Shown here: one piece after another, positions 1 to 9,402 of the stretch
How positions within the stretch are numbered: position 1 is the stretch's first letter
Layout of the letters: each line of letters begins with the position of its first letter
Assembly (NCBI GenBank): GCA_029258605.1
Contig: JARHYE010000018.1
Coordinates: 1-32,297 of the forward strand
Length of the DNA stretch: 32,297 nucleotides
From: Ruminococcus sp.
Lineage (GTDB): Bacteria; Bacillota; Clostridia; Lachnospirales; Lachnospiraceae
Direction: 5' to 3'
Position numbers and translations under genes: made by a program
Notes under the pieces: generated by a model
Databases searched by the model: none
The model's input: only the letters and a program-made list of their open reading frames with translations
What the model was told of the DNA's origin: nothing

Positions 1-170
1 AATTCTCCTTTAGTTTTGTTTTACGTGTGGAAGGTCACGAACACACGATTCATTTTACGGCGGGAATCGCCGAAAGCCCGATAAGACCTTGGTTTTTGTG
101 GGCTTTACACAGTTTTGTAGTATAGCATGGGCTATCCGAAAAAGCAAGCGTACAAAAATAAACTTCAATA

Positions 171-200
171 TTGTTTTTTTAAGGCTTTCAGTGTTATAAT
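171..200 (+). promoter_or_regulatory. sigmaA-type promoter of asnS: TTGTTT-N18-TATAAT
   Basis: TTGTTT 171-176, TATAAT 195-200, about 42 nt before the asnS ATG. Confidence 0.6.
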
Positions 201-241
201 AGAAATAATGTTAAAGTTGTAAGAAACAAGGAGTAAAATAT

Positions 242-1633
242 ATGGACTTAATTACAATTCGTGAATTATTTAAAAACAGAGAAGCATATTTGGATAGAGA
301 AGTAGAAGTTGGTGGATGGATTCGTAGTATTCGTGATTCCAAGACATTTGGATTTATTGTTGTAAATGATGGGTCTTATTTTGAACCGCTTCAAGTTGTT
401 TACCATGATAAAATGGAAAATTTCGAAGAAATCTCAAAACAAAATGTAGGTGCTGCAATTATTGTTCGAGGTACTCTTGTAGCGACTCCACAAGCAAAAC
501 AACCATTTGAAATTCAGGCAGAAGAAGTAATTGTGGAAGGTGCATCTGCTCCGGATTACCCATTACAGAAAAAACGCCATAGTTTTGAGTATTTAAGAAC
601 AATCTCACATCTTCGCCCTAGAACAAACACATTCCAGGCAGTTTTTAGAGTGCGTTCTCTTATTGCTTATGCAATTCATCAGTTTTTCCAAGAGAGAGGA
701 TTTGTGTATGTGCATACTCCACTGATCACAGCAAGTGACTGTGAAGGTGCTGGAGAAATGTTTAAAGTAACAACGCTTGATATGGACAATGTTCCGAAAA
801 AAGAGGATGGAAGTGTTGATTATAGTCAGGATTTCTTTGGAAAAGAGACAAGCCTTACCGTAAGTGGTCAGTTAAATGGAGAGACGTTTGCGCAGGCATT
901 TAGAAGCATTTACACATTTGGACCAACTTTCCGTGCAGAAAACTCAAATACAACACGTCATGCAGCAGAATTTTGGATGATTGAGCCAGAGATTGCTTTT
1001 GCTGATCTTGAAGATGATATGGATTTAGCAGAGGATATGTTGAAGTATGTTATTTCTTATGTGCTAGAAAATGCGCCAGAAGAAATGAACTTCTTCAATT
1101 CTTTCGTAGATAAAGGACTTCTTGACAGATTGAAAAATGTTGTTGAATCTGATTTTGCAAGAGTTTCTTATACAGACGCAGTGAAACTTCTTGAAGAGAA
1201 CAATGACAAGTTTGAGTATAAAGTATCTTGGGGAGTGGATCTTCAGACAGAGCATGAGCGCTACTTGACAGAGAATATATTTAAACGCCCTGTTTTTGTT
1301 ACAGATTATCCAAAAGAAATCAAAGCATTTTACATGAAGCTTAATGAAGATGGAAAGACAGTTGCAGCAGTTGACTGTTTAGTACCGGGAATTGGAGAAA
1401 TCATCGGAGGAAGCCAAAGAGAAGATGATTACGAAAAACTTTGTGAAAGAATGAAGGAAATGAATCTTTCAGAAGAAGATTATAAGTTCTACCTTGACCT
1501 TAGAAAATATGGTTCTACAAGACATGCAGGATTTGGACTTGGCTTTGAAAGATGCGTAATGTATCTTACAGGAATGTCAAATATCCGTGACGTGATCCCA
1601 TTCCCAAGAACAGTTAATAACTGTGATTTATAA
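242..1633 (+). CDS. asnS: Asparaginyl-tRNA synthetase
   Basis: 463 aa; class II aaRS motifs ([49 protein letters not shown]); SD aaggag. Confidence 0.96.
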   Translation: MDLITIRELFKNREAYLDREVEVGGWIRSIRDSKTFGFIVVNDGSYFEPLQVVYHDKMENFEEISKQNVGAAIIVRGTLVATPQAKQPFEIQAEEVIVEGASAPDYPLQKKRHSFEYLRTISHLRPRTNTFQAVFRVRSLIAYAIHQFFQERGFVYVHTPLITASDCEGAGEMFKVTTLDMDNVPKKEDGSVDYSQDFFGKETSLTVSGQLNGETFAQAFRSIYTFGPTFRAENSNTTRHAAEFWMIEPEIAFADLEDDMDLAEDMLKYVISYVLENAPEEMNFFNSFVDKGLLDRLKNVVESDFARVSYTDAVKLLEENNDKFEYKVSWGVDLQTEHERYLTENIFKRPVFVTDYPKEIKAFYMKLNEDGKTVAAVDCLVPGIGEIIGGSQREDDYEKLCERMKEMNLSEEDYKFYLDLRKYGSTRHAGFGLGFERCVMYLTGMSNIRDVIPFPRTVNNCDL

Positions 1634-1680
1634 AAAAAGATAAAGTATACAGTGGACAAAGACATTGTATAGAAAGATAC

Positions 1681-1718
1681 AAAAGGACGTAACGATGTGG
1701 AATGTTACGTCCTTTTCT
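1681..1718 (+). terminator. Rho-independent terminator after asnS
   Basis: Perfect 13-bp stem AAAAGGACGTAAC/GTTACGTCCTTTT. Confidence 0.85.
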
Positions 1719-1743
1719 GGCTTGAAAGACAAGGAGAGGGAAG

Positions 1744-2784
1744 ATGAAATTTATTCATATAGCGGATGTGCATTTAGGTGCATCTCCCGATTCAGGAAAA
1801 GCTTATAGTGAACATAGACCAAAAGAACTGTGGGAAACTTTCAGAAAAACAATTGAAATCTGTGAAAAAGAACGAATGGACTTTTTGTTTATTGCAGGAG
1901 ATTTATTTCACCGGCAACCCTTAAGGAAGGATTTAAAAGAAGTTGATTTTCTTTTTTCGACCTTATCGCATACAAAAGTAGTTTTGATCGCAGGAAACCA
2001 TGATTATATGAAGAAAGACTGTTTTTATCGCAATTTTCCATGGAGTGAAAACGTGTATCCTTTATTTGGACAAAATATGGAGTATGTGGAATTTGATGAA
2101 TTTAATCTTGCAGTTTATGGATTTAGCTATTATGCGAAGGAAATAAAAGAAGAAAGATACTCAGTAAAAGCACCGGGATATCAAGAAACAGAAATTCTTT
2201 TGGCACATGGCGGTGATGAAAAACATATACCAATTCGAAAAGAGGTGCTGGAAAGAAGTGGATTTGATTATATTGCACTTGGTCATATTCACAAACCACA
2301 GATTCTGTTAGAAAATAAAGCAGCTTATCCAGGGGCATTAGAACCCATCGATAAAAACGATGTGGGAGAACACGGGTATATTCGAGGAGAAATTACGAGA
2401 ACAGGTGTAAAAATTGAGTTTGTACCTTTCGCATCTAGACAATACATCCATTTGAAAATTTCTGTTGATGAGCGTATGACAAATGGTAGTTTAAAAGAAT
2501 TTGTAAAACGTGAAATAGAAAAACAAGGGATACACAATATTTTCAAAATCATATTAGTGGGAGAACGGGATGTAGATATTCAATTTGAAACAGAAGGTTT
2601 GGATGTTTACAACAATATCTTGGAAGTTATAGATGAAACATTCCCGGCTTTTGATTATGAGAAACTATATTATGAAAACAAAGAGAATCTGATTGGGTAT
2701 TTCATAGAAAGTATAGGAAAATGCGAGAAGGATAGTGTAGAGTTTTTGGCACTACAAGAAGGAATACGCGCACTTTTAGATTAG
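1744..2784 (+). CDS. Metallophosphoesterase, SbcD/YhaO-like DNA repair exonuclease
   Basis: MKFIHIADVHLG, GDLFHRQP, AGNHD, LAHGGD, ALGHIHKPQ metallophosphoesterase motifs; followed by an SMC-like ATPase. Confidence 0.88.
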   Translation: MKFIHIADVHLGASPDSGKAYSEHRPKELWETFRKTIEICEKERMDFLFIAGDLFHRQPLRKDLKEVDFLFSTLSHTKVVLIAGNHDYMKKDCFYRNFPWSENVYPLFGQNMEYVEFDEFNLAVYGFSYYAKEIKEERYSVKAPGYQETEILLAHGGDEKHIPIRKEVLERSGFDYIALGHIHKPQILLENKAAYPGALEPIDKNDVGEHGYIRGEITRTGVKIEFVPFASRQYIHLKISVDERMTNGSLKEFVKREIEKQGIHNIFKIILVGERDVDIQFETEGLDVYNNILEVIDETFPAFDYEKLYYENKENLIGYFIESIGKCEKDSVEFLALQEGIRALLD

Positions 2785-2799
2785 TGGAAAGAGAAAAAT

Positions 2800-4320
2800 A
2801 TGGAAATAAAGGAATTACATATCAAGAATTTTGGGAAATTTTCAGATAGACATTTTTTCCTGGAAGAGGGAGTAAATATTTTCTATGGAGAAAATGAATA
2901 CGGAAAGTCTACCATTTATGCTTTTATTAAGGCAATGCTTTTTGGAATGGAGCGAGGCAGAGGAAGAGCTGCACTTTTTGATGAATTTAGTAAATATGAG
3001 CCATGGGAAAATCCGAATTATTACGCCGGGGTAATGCGATTTACAAGTGGCGGGAAAACATTTCGTTTGGAAAGAAATTTTGATCGATACACCAAAAGGG
3101 CTATTTTACTTTGTGAAGATGATGGGGAGGAATTATCTGTAGAAGATGGAGATCTGGAAATGTTGCTTGATGGACTTACAAAGAAAAATTTTGAAAGTAC
3201 CATTTCAGTAGGTCAGCTTTGCGCAAAGCCGGGTGCTGAATTAGCGGAAGAACTTAATAATTATGCGTCTAACTATTATGAGACAGGAAGTGGGAGTCTA
3301 GATATTTCAAAAGCATTTCAAAAGCTTCATGAAAAAAAGAAAATGCTAGACAAAGAAAAAAGATTGTTTCGCCAAAAGCGAGAAAAAAAGAAAGAATTAT
3401 TAGAGAATGAATGTTTGTATATTTCAAGAGAACTGGAAAAATTAGACAAAGATTTAGAAGAATGTAAAATAGAATTGCAAAAACAAAAGCAAACATTTCA
3501 TGCTTTGTATGTAGCAAAAGAACAGAAAAAAAGGTCTCCATTTCTCCTGGCAGGCGGAGGCTGTATGGCTATGGGCATCCTCCTTTTCTTTCTTGGTATC
3601 TGCCAGATCCTTCCTCAAGGAAGTGGTCTTTTCATAGGTGTAGTGGCACTTTTGGTCTTTGGAGTGGTAGGTTTTGCCGCAGGGACTATCCAAAAGAAAA
3701 AAAGAAGAAGGGATAAAAAGGATTCTTTACAAAAGGAGACTACTGCAGAAAATTTAAAAGAACAAATTAGAAAGCAAAAATGGAGAGAGGCACATATTTT
3801 AGAAGAAAAGAAAGAAAAAGCAGTACAGTACCAAAATCTTTTAGAACAGATTGAAGAATTAAAAGAGCCAGATGAACAAGAAAAAATACTGGAACATAAA
3901 GGAAAGGCAGTGGAATTTGCTGAACAGAAGATGAGCGAAGCAGTCGAAAAAATGAGTAGTGGTTTTGGTGGTGTTTTAAATCGACAGGCATCTCACATAT
4001 TGGAAACCATAACAGAGGGCAAATATAAAGATTTGTTTGTTGACAACGATATGAAAATGTCCTTGCTCTATGAAGGAAGGAGAATCCCGGTGGAACGAGT
4101 TTCTGTAGGAACAGTGGAACAGATTTATTTTGCACTTCGAATGGCTGTTACAGACATTTTATTTGAGGAGCCTTTCCCACTTATCTTTGATGAAGCTTTT
4201 GCTTTTTATGATGATAAAAGATTAAAAACTACTTTAAAATGGTTGAGAGAACAGCCACGACAAGTTATAATATTTACTTGTCAAAGACGTGAAATGGATA
4301 TTGAAAGGACAAGCATATGA
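2800..4320 (+). CDS. YhaN-like / SbcC-like AAA ATPase with central transmembrane hairpin
   Basis: Walker A GENEYGKST, coiled-coil arms, two hydrophobic segments, signature VSVGTVEQIYFALRMA, Walker B PLIFDEAFAFYD. Confidence 0.85.
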   Translation: MEIKELHIKNFGKFSDRHFFLEEGVNIFYGENEYGKSTIYAFIKAMLFGMERGRGRAALFDEFSKYEPWENPNYYAGVMRFTSGGKTFRLERNFDRYTKRAILLCEDDGEELSVEDGDLEMLLDGLTKKNFESTISVGQLCAKPGAELAEELNNYASNYYETGSGSLDISKAFQKLHEKKKMLDKEKRLFRQKREKKKELLENECLYISRELEKLDKDLEECKIELQKQKQTFHALYVAKEQKKRSPFLLAGGGCMAMGILLFFLGICQILPQGSGLFIGVVALLVFGVVGFAAGTIQKKKRRRDKKDSLQKETTAENLKEQIRKQKWREAHILEEKKEKAVQYQNLLEQIEELKEPDEQEKILEHKGKAVEFAEQKMSEAVEKMSSGFGGVLNRQASHILETITEGKYKDLFVDNDMKMSLLYEGRRIPVERVSVGTVEQIYFALRMAVTDILFEEPFPLIFDEAFAFYDDKRLKTTLKWLREQPRQVIIFTCQRREMDIERTSI

Positions 4321-5651
4321 AAATAGATTTACCAAACAATGTGGTTTCGATTATCAGTAATCTTCAAATGCACGGATATGAAGCATATGCAGTCGGAGGA
4401 TGTGTCAGAGATTCTATCCTTTGCAGAGAACCAGAAGACTGGGATATTACAACTTCTGCCAAACCAGAAGAAATTAAAGAACTTTTTTCTAGAACCGTTG
4501 ATACTGGAATTGAGCATGGAACTGTGACGGTTATGATTGGAAAAGAAGGGTATGAGGTAACAACTTATCGCATAGATGGTCAGTACGATGATAGTCGCCA
4601 TCCAAAGGAAGTTACTTTTACAAAAAATCTTGAAGAAGATTTAAAGCGTAGAGACTTTACAATCAATGCAATGGCATATAATGATGAAGTTCGTCTCGTA
4701 GATATTTTTGGTGGAATGAAAGATTTGAATCATCATTTGGTTCGTTGTGTGGGGAATCCGATGGAAAGATTTTCAGAAGATGCACTTCGAATTCTTCGTG
4801 CAGTACGATTTTCTGCTCAGTTAGCATGCAAGATAGAGCCAATGACGGCAAGAGCAATTGAACATCTGGCCCCAAATCTTATTAATATTAGTGCAGAAAG
4901 AATACAGGCCGAGCTTGTAAAACTACTGACTTCTGATCATCCGGAGATGCTTCAGGATGCCTATTCCCTTGGAATTACAAAGGTGATTTTGCCAGAGTGG
5001 GATGCTATGGTTGGTGTAACACAACACACACCACATCACCAGTATGACGTTGCAGATCATACGTTACAGGCGTTAAGAAGTGTAAAAAAAGATAAAATAC
5101 TTCGTCTTGTTATGTTGTTCCATGATATGGGAAAACCAATGATGAAGACCACAGATGAAAAAGGCGTGGATCACTTCAAAGGACATGCAATTGTCAGTGA
5201 AGAAATTGCAAGAACCGTGTTAAGGCGTTTAAAATTTGATAACGATACCATTAAAAAAGTTACAAAATTGGTATGCTATCATGATTATAGGATTGAAGCT
5301 ACGCCGCAAAATGTCCGTCGTGCAATGAACCGGATTGGAGTAGAGTTGTTCCCATATTATTTAGCAGTTCGAATGGCGGATGTAAAAGCACAAAGTCCAT
5401 ACAAAAGACGAGAAAAGATTGAGAATATCATTGCAATGAGAGAATTGTACCAGGAAACAATCTTAAATGATGATTGCGTTACATTAAGACAGTTGGCTAT
5501 TACAGGCACAGAATTAAAAGAACTGGGCATGCAACCTGGACGTCAGATGGGCGAGATGCTCTCGGAACTACTAGAATTTGTCATTGATTATCCTGACATG
5601 AATACAAAAGAAAAATTATTAGGATATGTAAAGGAAAAGCTAGAGATATAG
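4317..5651 (+). CDS. cca: CCA tRNA nucleotidyltransferase with HD domain
   Basis: AVGGCVRDSILCREPEDWDITTSA nucleotidyltransferase motif, RRDFTINAMAY, HD motif LFHDMGKP; ATGA overlap with the upstream CDS. Confidence 0.94.
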   Translation: MKIDLPNNVVSIISNLQMHGYEAYAVGGCVRDSILCREPEDWDITTSAKPEEIKELFSRTVDTGIEHGTVTVMIGKEGYEVTTYRIDGQYDDSRHPKEVTFTKNLEEDLKRRDFTINAMAYNDEVRLVDIFGGMKDLNHHLVRCVGNPMERFSEDALRILRAVRFSAQLACKIEPMTARAIEHLAPNLINISAERIQAELVKLLTSDHPEMLQDAYSLGITKVILPEWDAMVGVTQHTPHHQYDVADHTLQALRSVKKDKILRLVMLFHDMGKPMMKTTDEKGVDHFKGHAIVSEEIARTVLRRLKFDNDTIKKVTKLVCYHDYRIEATPQNVRRAMNRIGVELFPYYLAVRMADVKAQSPYKRREKIENIIAMRELYQETILNDDCVTLRQLAITGTELKELGMQPGRQMGEMLSELLEFVIDYPDMNTKEKLLGYVKEKLEI

Positions 5652-5660
5652 CATACAATA
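5652..5660 (+). promoter_or_regulatory. Candidate sigmaE/sigmaK -10 element CATACAATA upstream of the CotS-like gene
   Basis: Exact match to CATACAAT (sigmaE-type) and CATAnnnTA (sigmaK-type); no convincing -35 seen. Confidence 0.4.
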
Positions 5661-5715
5661 GCTGTCCCCTTCATACATTAAAAAGAGTTATGAATTGTAG
5701 AAACAGGGGGCAGCC

Positions 5716-6738
5716 ATGAAAGAATATGAATTAGAGATTTTAGACCAATATGAATTAGGAATCAAAGGCACCCGCAAGGTAAGGGGTGCGTTTTTTTGCG
5801 ATACAAAAGAGGGTACGATGCTGTTAAAAGAAACGAAAGTTTCAGACAGGCGTGCCCTTTTCATGTATCAAATTTTAGAAGAACTTGAAAAAACAAAAAA
5901 AATAAAATCAGATCTCCCAATCTATAACAAAGAAGGAAAGTTGATCACCACTTCTCGTTATGGAAAAAATTATATGATGAAAAACTGGTTTATAGGAAAA
6001 GAGTGTGATGTTACTGATCAAACGGAAATACTTCGTGCAGTCTCAGAACTGGCTCAACTCCATAAAGGCTGGACGTTTCATGAAGTGCAGTGTTTAGAGC
6101 AATCAAATGATCAAGAACTGGTTTTAAAGCCGTTGGTTGGTCGGTCGTTGCAGGAAGAATTTGTAAGACATAATCGTGAAATGAAAAAAGTAAGGAATTA
6201 TATTCGAAAAAGAGTTTCGAAAGGAAGTTTTGAATTTCTTTATTTGGAGAACTTTGAACGAATGTTTCGTCTGGCGGAGGAAATAACTGAAAAATTAAAA
6301 AGTTTTGGCTGTAACGAGCTTTATAGAAAAAGTGTAGAAGAAAAAACATTAATCCATGGAGATTATAATTATCATAATATTCTATTTACAGCAACAGGGG
6401 CAGTCATTACAAATTTTGAACATGTCAGAATAGATGTGCAAGTTCATGATCTCTATTATTTTATGCGAAAAGTGCTGGAAAAAAATCAGTGGGATTATGA
6501 ACTAGGAAATGCTATGATACAAACGTATGACAAGGAAAGAAAACTACAAAAAAATGAAAGGGAATATCTTGCACTTTGCCTTGCATATCCTGAAAAATTC
6601 TGGAAGATGGCTAGTACATATTATCATTCAAATAAGGCATGGATACCAGAAAAAAATGTAGAAAAACTTGAAGTTGTAATTGAGCAGACGGACGAGAGGA
6701 TAAAATTTTTAAACGAGATATTTGCTTTTCATTTATGA
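5716..6738 (+). CDS. CotS family spore coat protein (kinase-like fold)
   Basis: HGDYNYHNILF Brenner-type motif, VITNFEHVRIDVQVHDLYYFMRKVLEK; typical CotS length. Confidence 0.8.
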   Translation: MKEYELEILDQYELGIKGTRKVRGAFFCDTKEGTMLLKETKVSDRRALFMYQILEELEKTKKIKSDLPIYNKEGKLITTSRYGKNYMMKNWFIGKECDVTDQTEILRAVSELAQLHKGWTFHEVQCLEQSNDQELVLKPLVGRSLQEEFVRHNREMKKVRNYIRKRVSKGSFEFLYLENFERMFRLAEEITEKLKSFGCNELYRKSVEEKTLIHGDYNYHNILFTATGAVITNFEHVRIDVQVHDLYYFMRKVLEKNQWDYELGNAMIQTYDKERKLQKNEREYLALCLAYPEKFWKMASTYYHSNKAWIPEKNVEKLEVVIEQTDERIKFLNEIFAFHL

Positions 6739-6785
6739 CAGCCTGTTGTATAATGAGGACACAGTATGAAGTAGGAGGTACCAAA

Positions 6786-8516
6786 ATGGAATACAAAAAA
6801 AGATATGAAGAATGGTTGGAAAATACTTATTTTGATGAAATAACCAAAGAAGAACTTAGAAACATCAAAGATGATGAAAATGAGATTAAAGAACGTTTTT
6901 ATACAGATCTTGAATTTGGTACGGCAGGATTAAGAGGAATTATTGGTGCAGGTACCAATCGAATGAATATTTACACAGTAAGAAAAGCAACACAAGGATT
7001 GGCAAACTATATTGTGAAAAGTGGCAACGAAAGCAAAGGTGTTGCTATTGCGTATGATTCACGTCGTATGTCTCCAGAGTTTGCCCAGGAAGCGGCATTA
7101 TGCTTGGCAGCAAATGGAATCAAAGCGTATATATTTGAATCATTAAGACCAACCCCAGAATTATCTTTTGCGGTTAGAAAATTAGGATGTATTGCAGGAA
7201 TCAATATCACAGCAAGTCACAATCCACCAGAATATAACGGATACAAAGTGTACTGGGAAGATGGGGCACAGATTACGCCACCACATGATAAAGGAATTAT
7301 GGCAGAAGTCAAAGGGGTGGAAGATTACACGACCATGAAGAGCATGAGCTTAGAAGATGCGAAAGTGGCGGGGCTTTATGAAGTAATTGGGAAAGAAATT
7401 GATGATGCATACATTGCGGAATTAAAAAAACAGATTCTTCACCAAGATGCGATTGACGCAGTTGGAAAAGATCTGAAAATCGTGTACAGTCCGCTTCACG
7501 GAACAGGAAATATTCCAGCGCGCCGTATTTTAAAAGAATTGGGATTTGAGAATGTTTATGTTGTAAAAGAGCAGGAACTTCCAGATGGTGACTTCCCTAC
7601 GGTTTCTTATCCAAATCCAGAGGCAGAAGAAGCCTTTACATTAGGATTAAAACTTGCCAAGGAAGTGGACGCAGATATCGTACTTGCAACAGATCCAGAT
7701 GCCGATCGTCTTGGAGTGCGTGTAAAAGATAAAAATGGGGAGTATCATGACTTAACAGGAAATATGTCAGGATGCTTGCTTGCAGACTATGAGATTGGAC
7801 AGAGAAAAGAATTGCAGGGACTTCCAGAGGATGGATATCTGATTAAGACAATTGTAACTTCTAATATGGCAGATGCCATTGCCAAGTATTACCACGCAGG
7901 ACTGATTGAAGTTCTTACAGGATTCAAATATATAGGACAACAGATCCTTGGATTTGAAACAACGGGAAAAGGAAACTATTTATTCGGTTTTGAGGAAAGT
8001 TATGGATGTTTGATCGGAACACATGCCAGAGATAAAGATGCGATCGTGGCTACGATGGCACTTTGTGAAGCAGCAGCTTATTATAAGACGAAAGATATGA
8101 CACTTTGGGATGCAATGATCGATTTGTATGAGCGATATGGATATTATAAAGATGGGATTCAGGCAATCACTTTAAAAGGAATTGAAGGACTTGAAAAAAT
8201 CCAGGAGATTCTTGAAACATTACGCAAAAATCCACCAACTCAGATTGCAGGATATAAAGTAGTCAAAGCAAGAGATTATAAAGCAGATACAATTAAGGAT
8301 CTGGAGACTGGAGAGGTTACAACCACCGGACTTCCAAATTCCAATGTTCTTTATTATGATCTTACAGAGGATGCATGGTTATGCGTAAGACCTTCTGGAA
8401 CAGAACCAAAGGTGAAATTCTACTACGGAGTTAAGGGAACTTCTCTTAAAGATGCAGATGAGAAATCAGAAAACATGGGAAAAGAAGTTCTTTCAATGAT
8501 CAACAAAATGTTATAA
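6786..8516 (+). CDS. pgcA: Phospho-sugar mutase (phosphoglucomutase/phosphomannomutase family)
   Basis: TASHNPPEYNGYKVYWEDGAQ phosphoserine loop, ATDPDADRLG metal loop, FGFEESYG, RPSGTEPK. ORF opens at 6735 but SD gtaggaggt favours ATG 6786. Confidence 0.93.
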   Translation: MEYKKRYEEWLENTYFDEITKEELRNIKDDENEIKERFYTDLEFGTAGLRGIIGAGTNRMNIYTVRKATQGLANYIVKSGNESKGVAIAYDSRRMSPEFAQEAALCLAANGIKAYIFESLRPTPELSFAVRKLGCIAGINITASHNPPEYNGYKVYWEDGAQITPPHDKGIMAEVKGVEDYTTMKSMSLEDAKVAGLYEVIGKEIDDAYIAELKKQILHQDAIDAVGKDLKIVYSPLHGTGNIPARRILKELGFENVYVVKEQELPDGDFPTVSYPNPEAEEAFTLGLKLAKEVDADIVLATDPDADRLGVRVKDKNGEYHDLTGNMSGCLLADYEIGQRKELQGLPEDGYLIKTIVTSNMADAIAKYYHAGLIEVLTGFKYIGQQILGFETTGKGNYLFGFEESYGCLIGTHARDKDAIVATMALCEAAAYYKTKDMTLWDAMIDLYERYGYYKDGIQAITLKGIEGLEKIQEILETLRKNPPTQIAGYKVVKARDYKADTIKDLETGEVTTTGLPNSNVLYYDLTEDAWLCVRPSGTEPKVKFYYGVKGTSLKDADEKSENMGKEVLSMINKML

Positions 8517-8594
8517 TTTGTGCAGTGAGAGTAGAAATAGACTATAAAAATTATAGAATATAGGCGATTGTAAGCTCAAATATAGATAAAATCC

Positions 8595-8623
8595 TTGACA
8601 AAGATAAGGGAAACAGTTATAAC
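8595..8623 (+). promoter_or_regulatory. sigmaA promoter for the HU gene: TTGACA-N17-TATAAC
   Basis: TTGACA 8595-8600, TATAAC 8618-8623, optimal 17-nt spacer. Confidence 0.8.
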
Positions 8624-8717
8624 AATATTTAAGGAAAACCGCAGTTAAGGGGTTTTTATGCATATTTTGAACTGGATAACATTAGATTCCAGTACAAAAA
8701 GAAGGAGGAAATTACCT

Positions 8718-8993
8718 ATGAATAAGACAGAATTTATAGCAGCAATTGCTGAGAAAGCAGATATTTCTAAAAAGGATTCTGAAAAAGCTTTAAAAGCATT
8801 TATGGATGTTGTATCTGAAGAATTAAAAAAAGGTGAAAAGATTCAGTTAGTAGGATTTGGAACATTCGAAGTTAGTGAAAGAGCTGCAAGAGAAGGAAGA
8901 AATCCACACACTGGAGAAACTATGAGTATTGCAGCTTGCAAGGCTCCAAAATTCAAAGCAGGAAAAGCATTAAAAGATGCTGTAAACGCTTAA
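8718..8993 (+). CDS. hup: HU family DNA-binding protein
   Basis: [28 protein letters not shown]...[26 protein letters not shown] opens at 8658 but SD aaggaggaa favours ATG 8718. Confidence 0.95.
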   Translation: MNKTEFIAAIAEKADISKKDSEKALKAFMDVVSEELKKGEKIQLVGFGTFEVSERAAREGRNPHTGETMSIAACKAPKFKAGKALKDAVNA

Positions 8994-9023
8994 GTATTAT
9001 CCATTATTTAAGAAAACAAAGTG

Positions 9024-9060
9024 AAAGCACTTATGATGTCCGCATTGTAAGTGCTTTTTT
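9024..9060 (+). terminator. Rho-independent terminator after HU
   Basis: AAAGCACTTA/TAAGTGCTTT followed by TTT. Confidence 0.85.
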
Positions 9061-9082
9061 GTAAATAAGAAAGTGAGAAAAA

Positions 9083-9322
9083 ATGCGGTTAGATAAATTT
9101 TTAAAAGTTTCAAGATTAATCAAAAGACGTACAGTGGCAAATGAGGCATGCGATGCTGGGCGTGTCATGGTAAACGGGGCGGTAGCAAAAGCGTCCGTAA
9201 AAGTAAAAGCAGGGGATATGATTGAGATTCAGTTTGGAACCAAAACAGTAAAAGTAGAAGTTCTTATGATTCAGGAAACAACAAAGAAAGAAGAAGCAAA
9301 GGAAATGTTCCGCTATTTATAA
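9083..9322 (+). CDS. S4 domain RNA-binding protein (YabO/RqcP-like)
   Basis: MRLDKFLKVSRLIKRRTVANEACDAGRVMVNG S4 motif; synteny with yabP/yabQ/divIC. Confidence 0.9.
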   Translation: MRLDKFLKVSRLIKRRTVANEACDAGRVMVNGAVAKASVKVKAGDMIEIQFGTKTVKVEVLMIQETTKKEEAKEMFRYL

Positions 9323-9344
9323 CTATACTTTTCCATTTCTTTAG

Positions 9345-9373
9345 GAATAATCAAAGTTCTCTTTTCATATACA
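9345..9373 (+). promoter_or_regulatory. Candidate sigmaE promoter for yabPQ: GAATAAT-N14-CATATACA
   Basis: 6/7 match to KMATATT and 6/8 to CATACAMT with 14-nt spacing; 30 nt before yabP. Confidence 0.45.
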
Positions 9374-9402
9374 TATTAGAGTATAGTGAAAGGGGAATAG
9401 CT

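Noticed and set aside
1-241. T-box leader for asnS
   Set aside because: No TGGNACCGCG T-box core between the promoter and ATG, and the predicted 5' UTR is only about 35 nt.
4339-4527. 62-aa alternate-frame ORF in cca
   Set aside because: Overlaps the well-supported cca frame; no independent RBS or motif.
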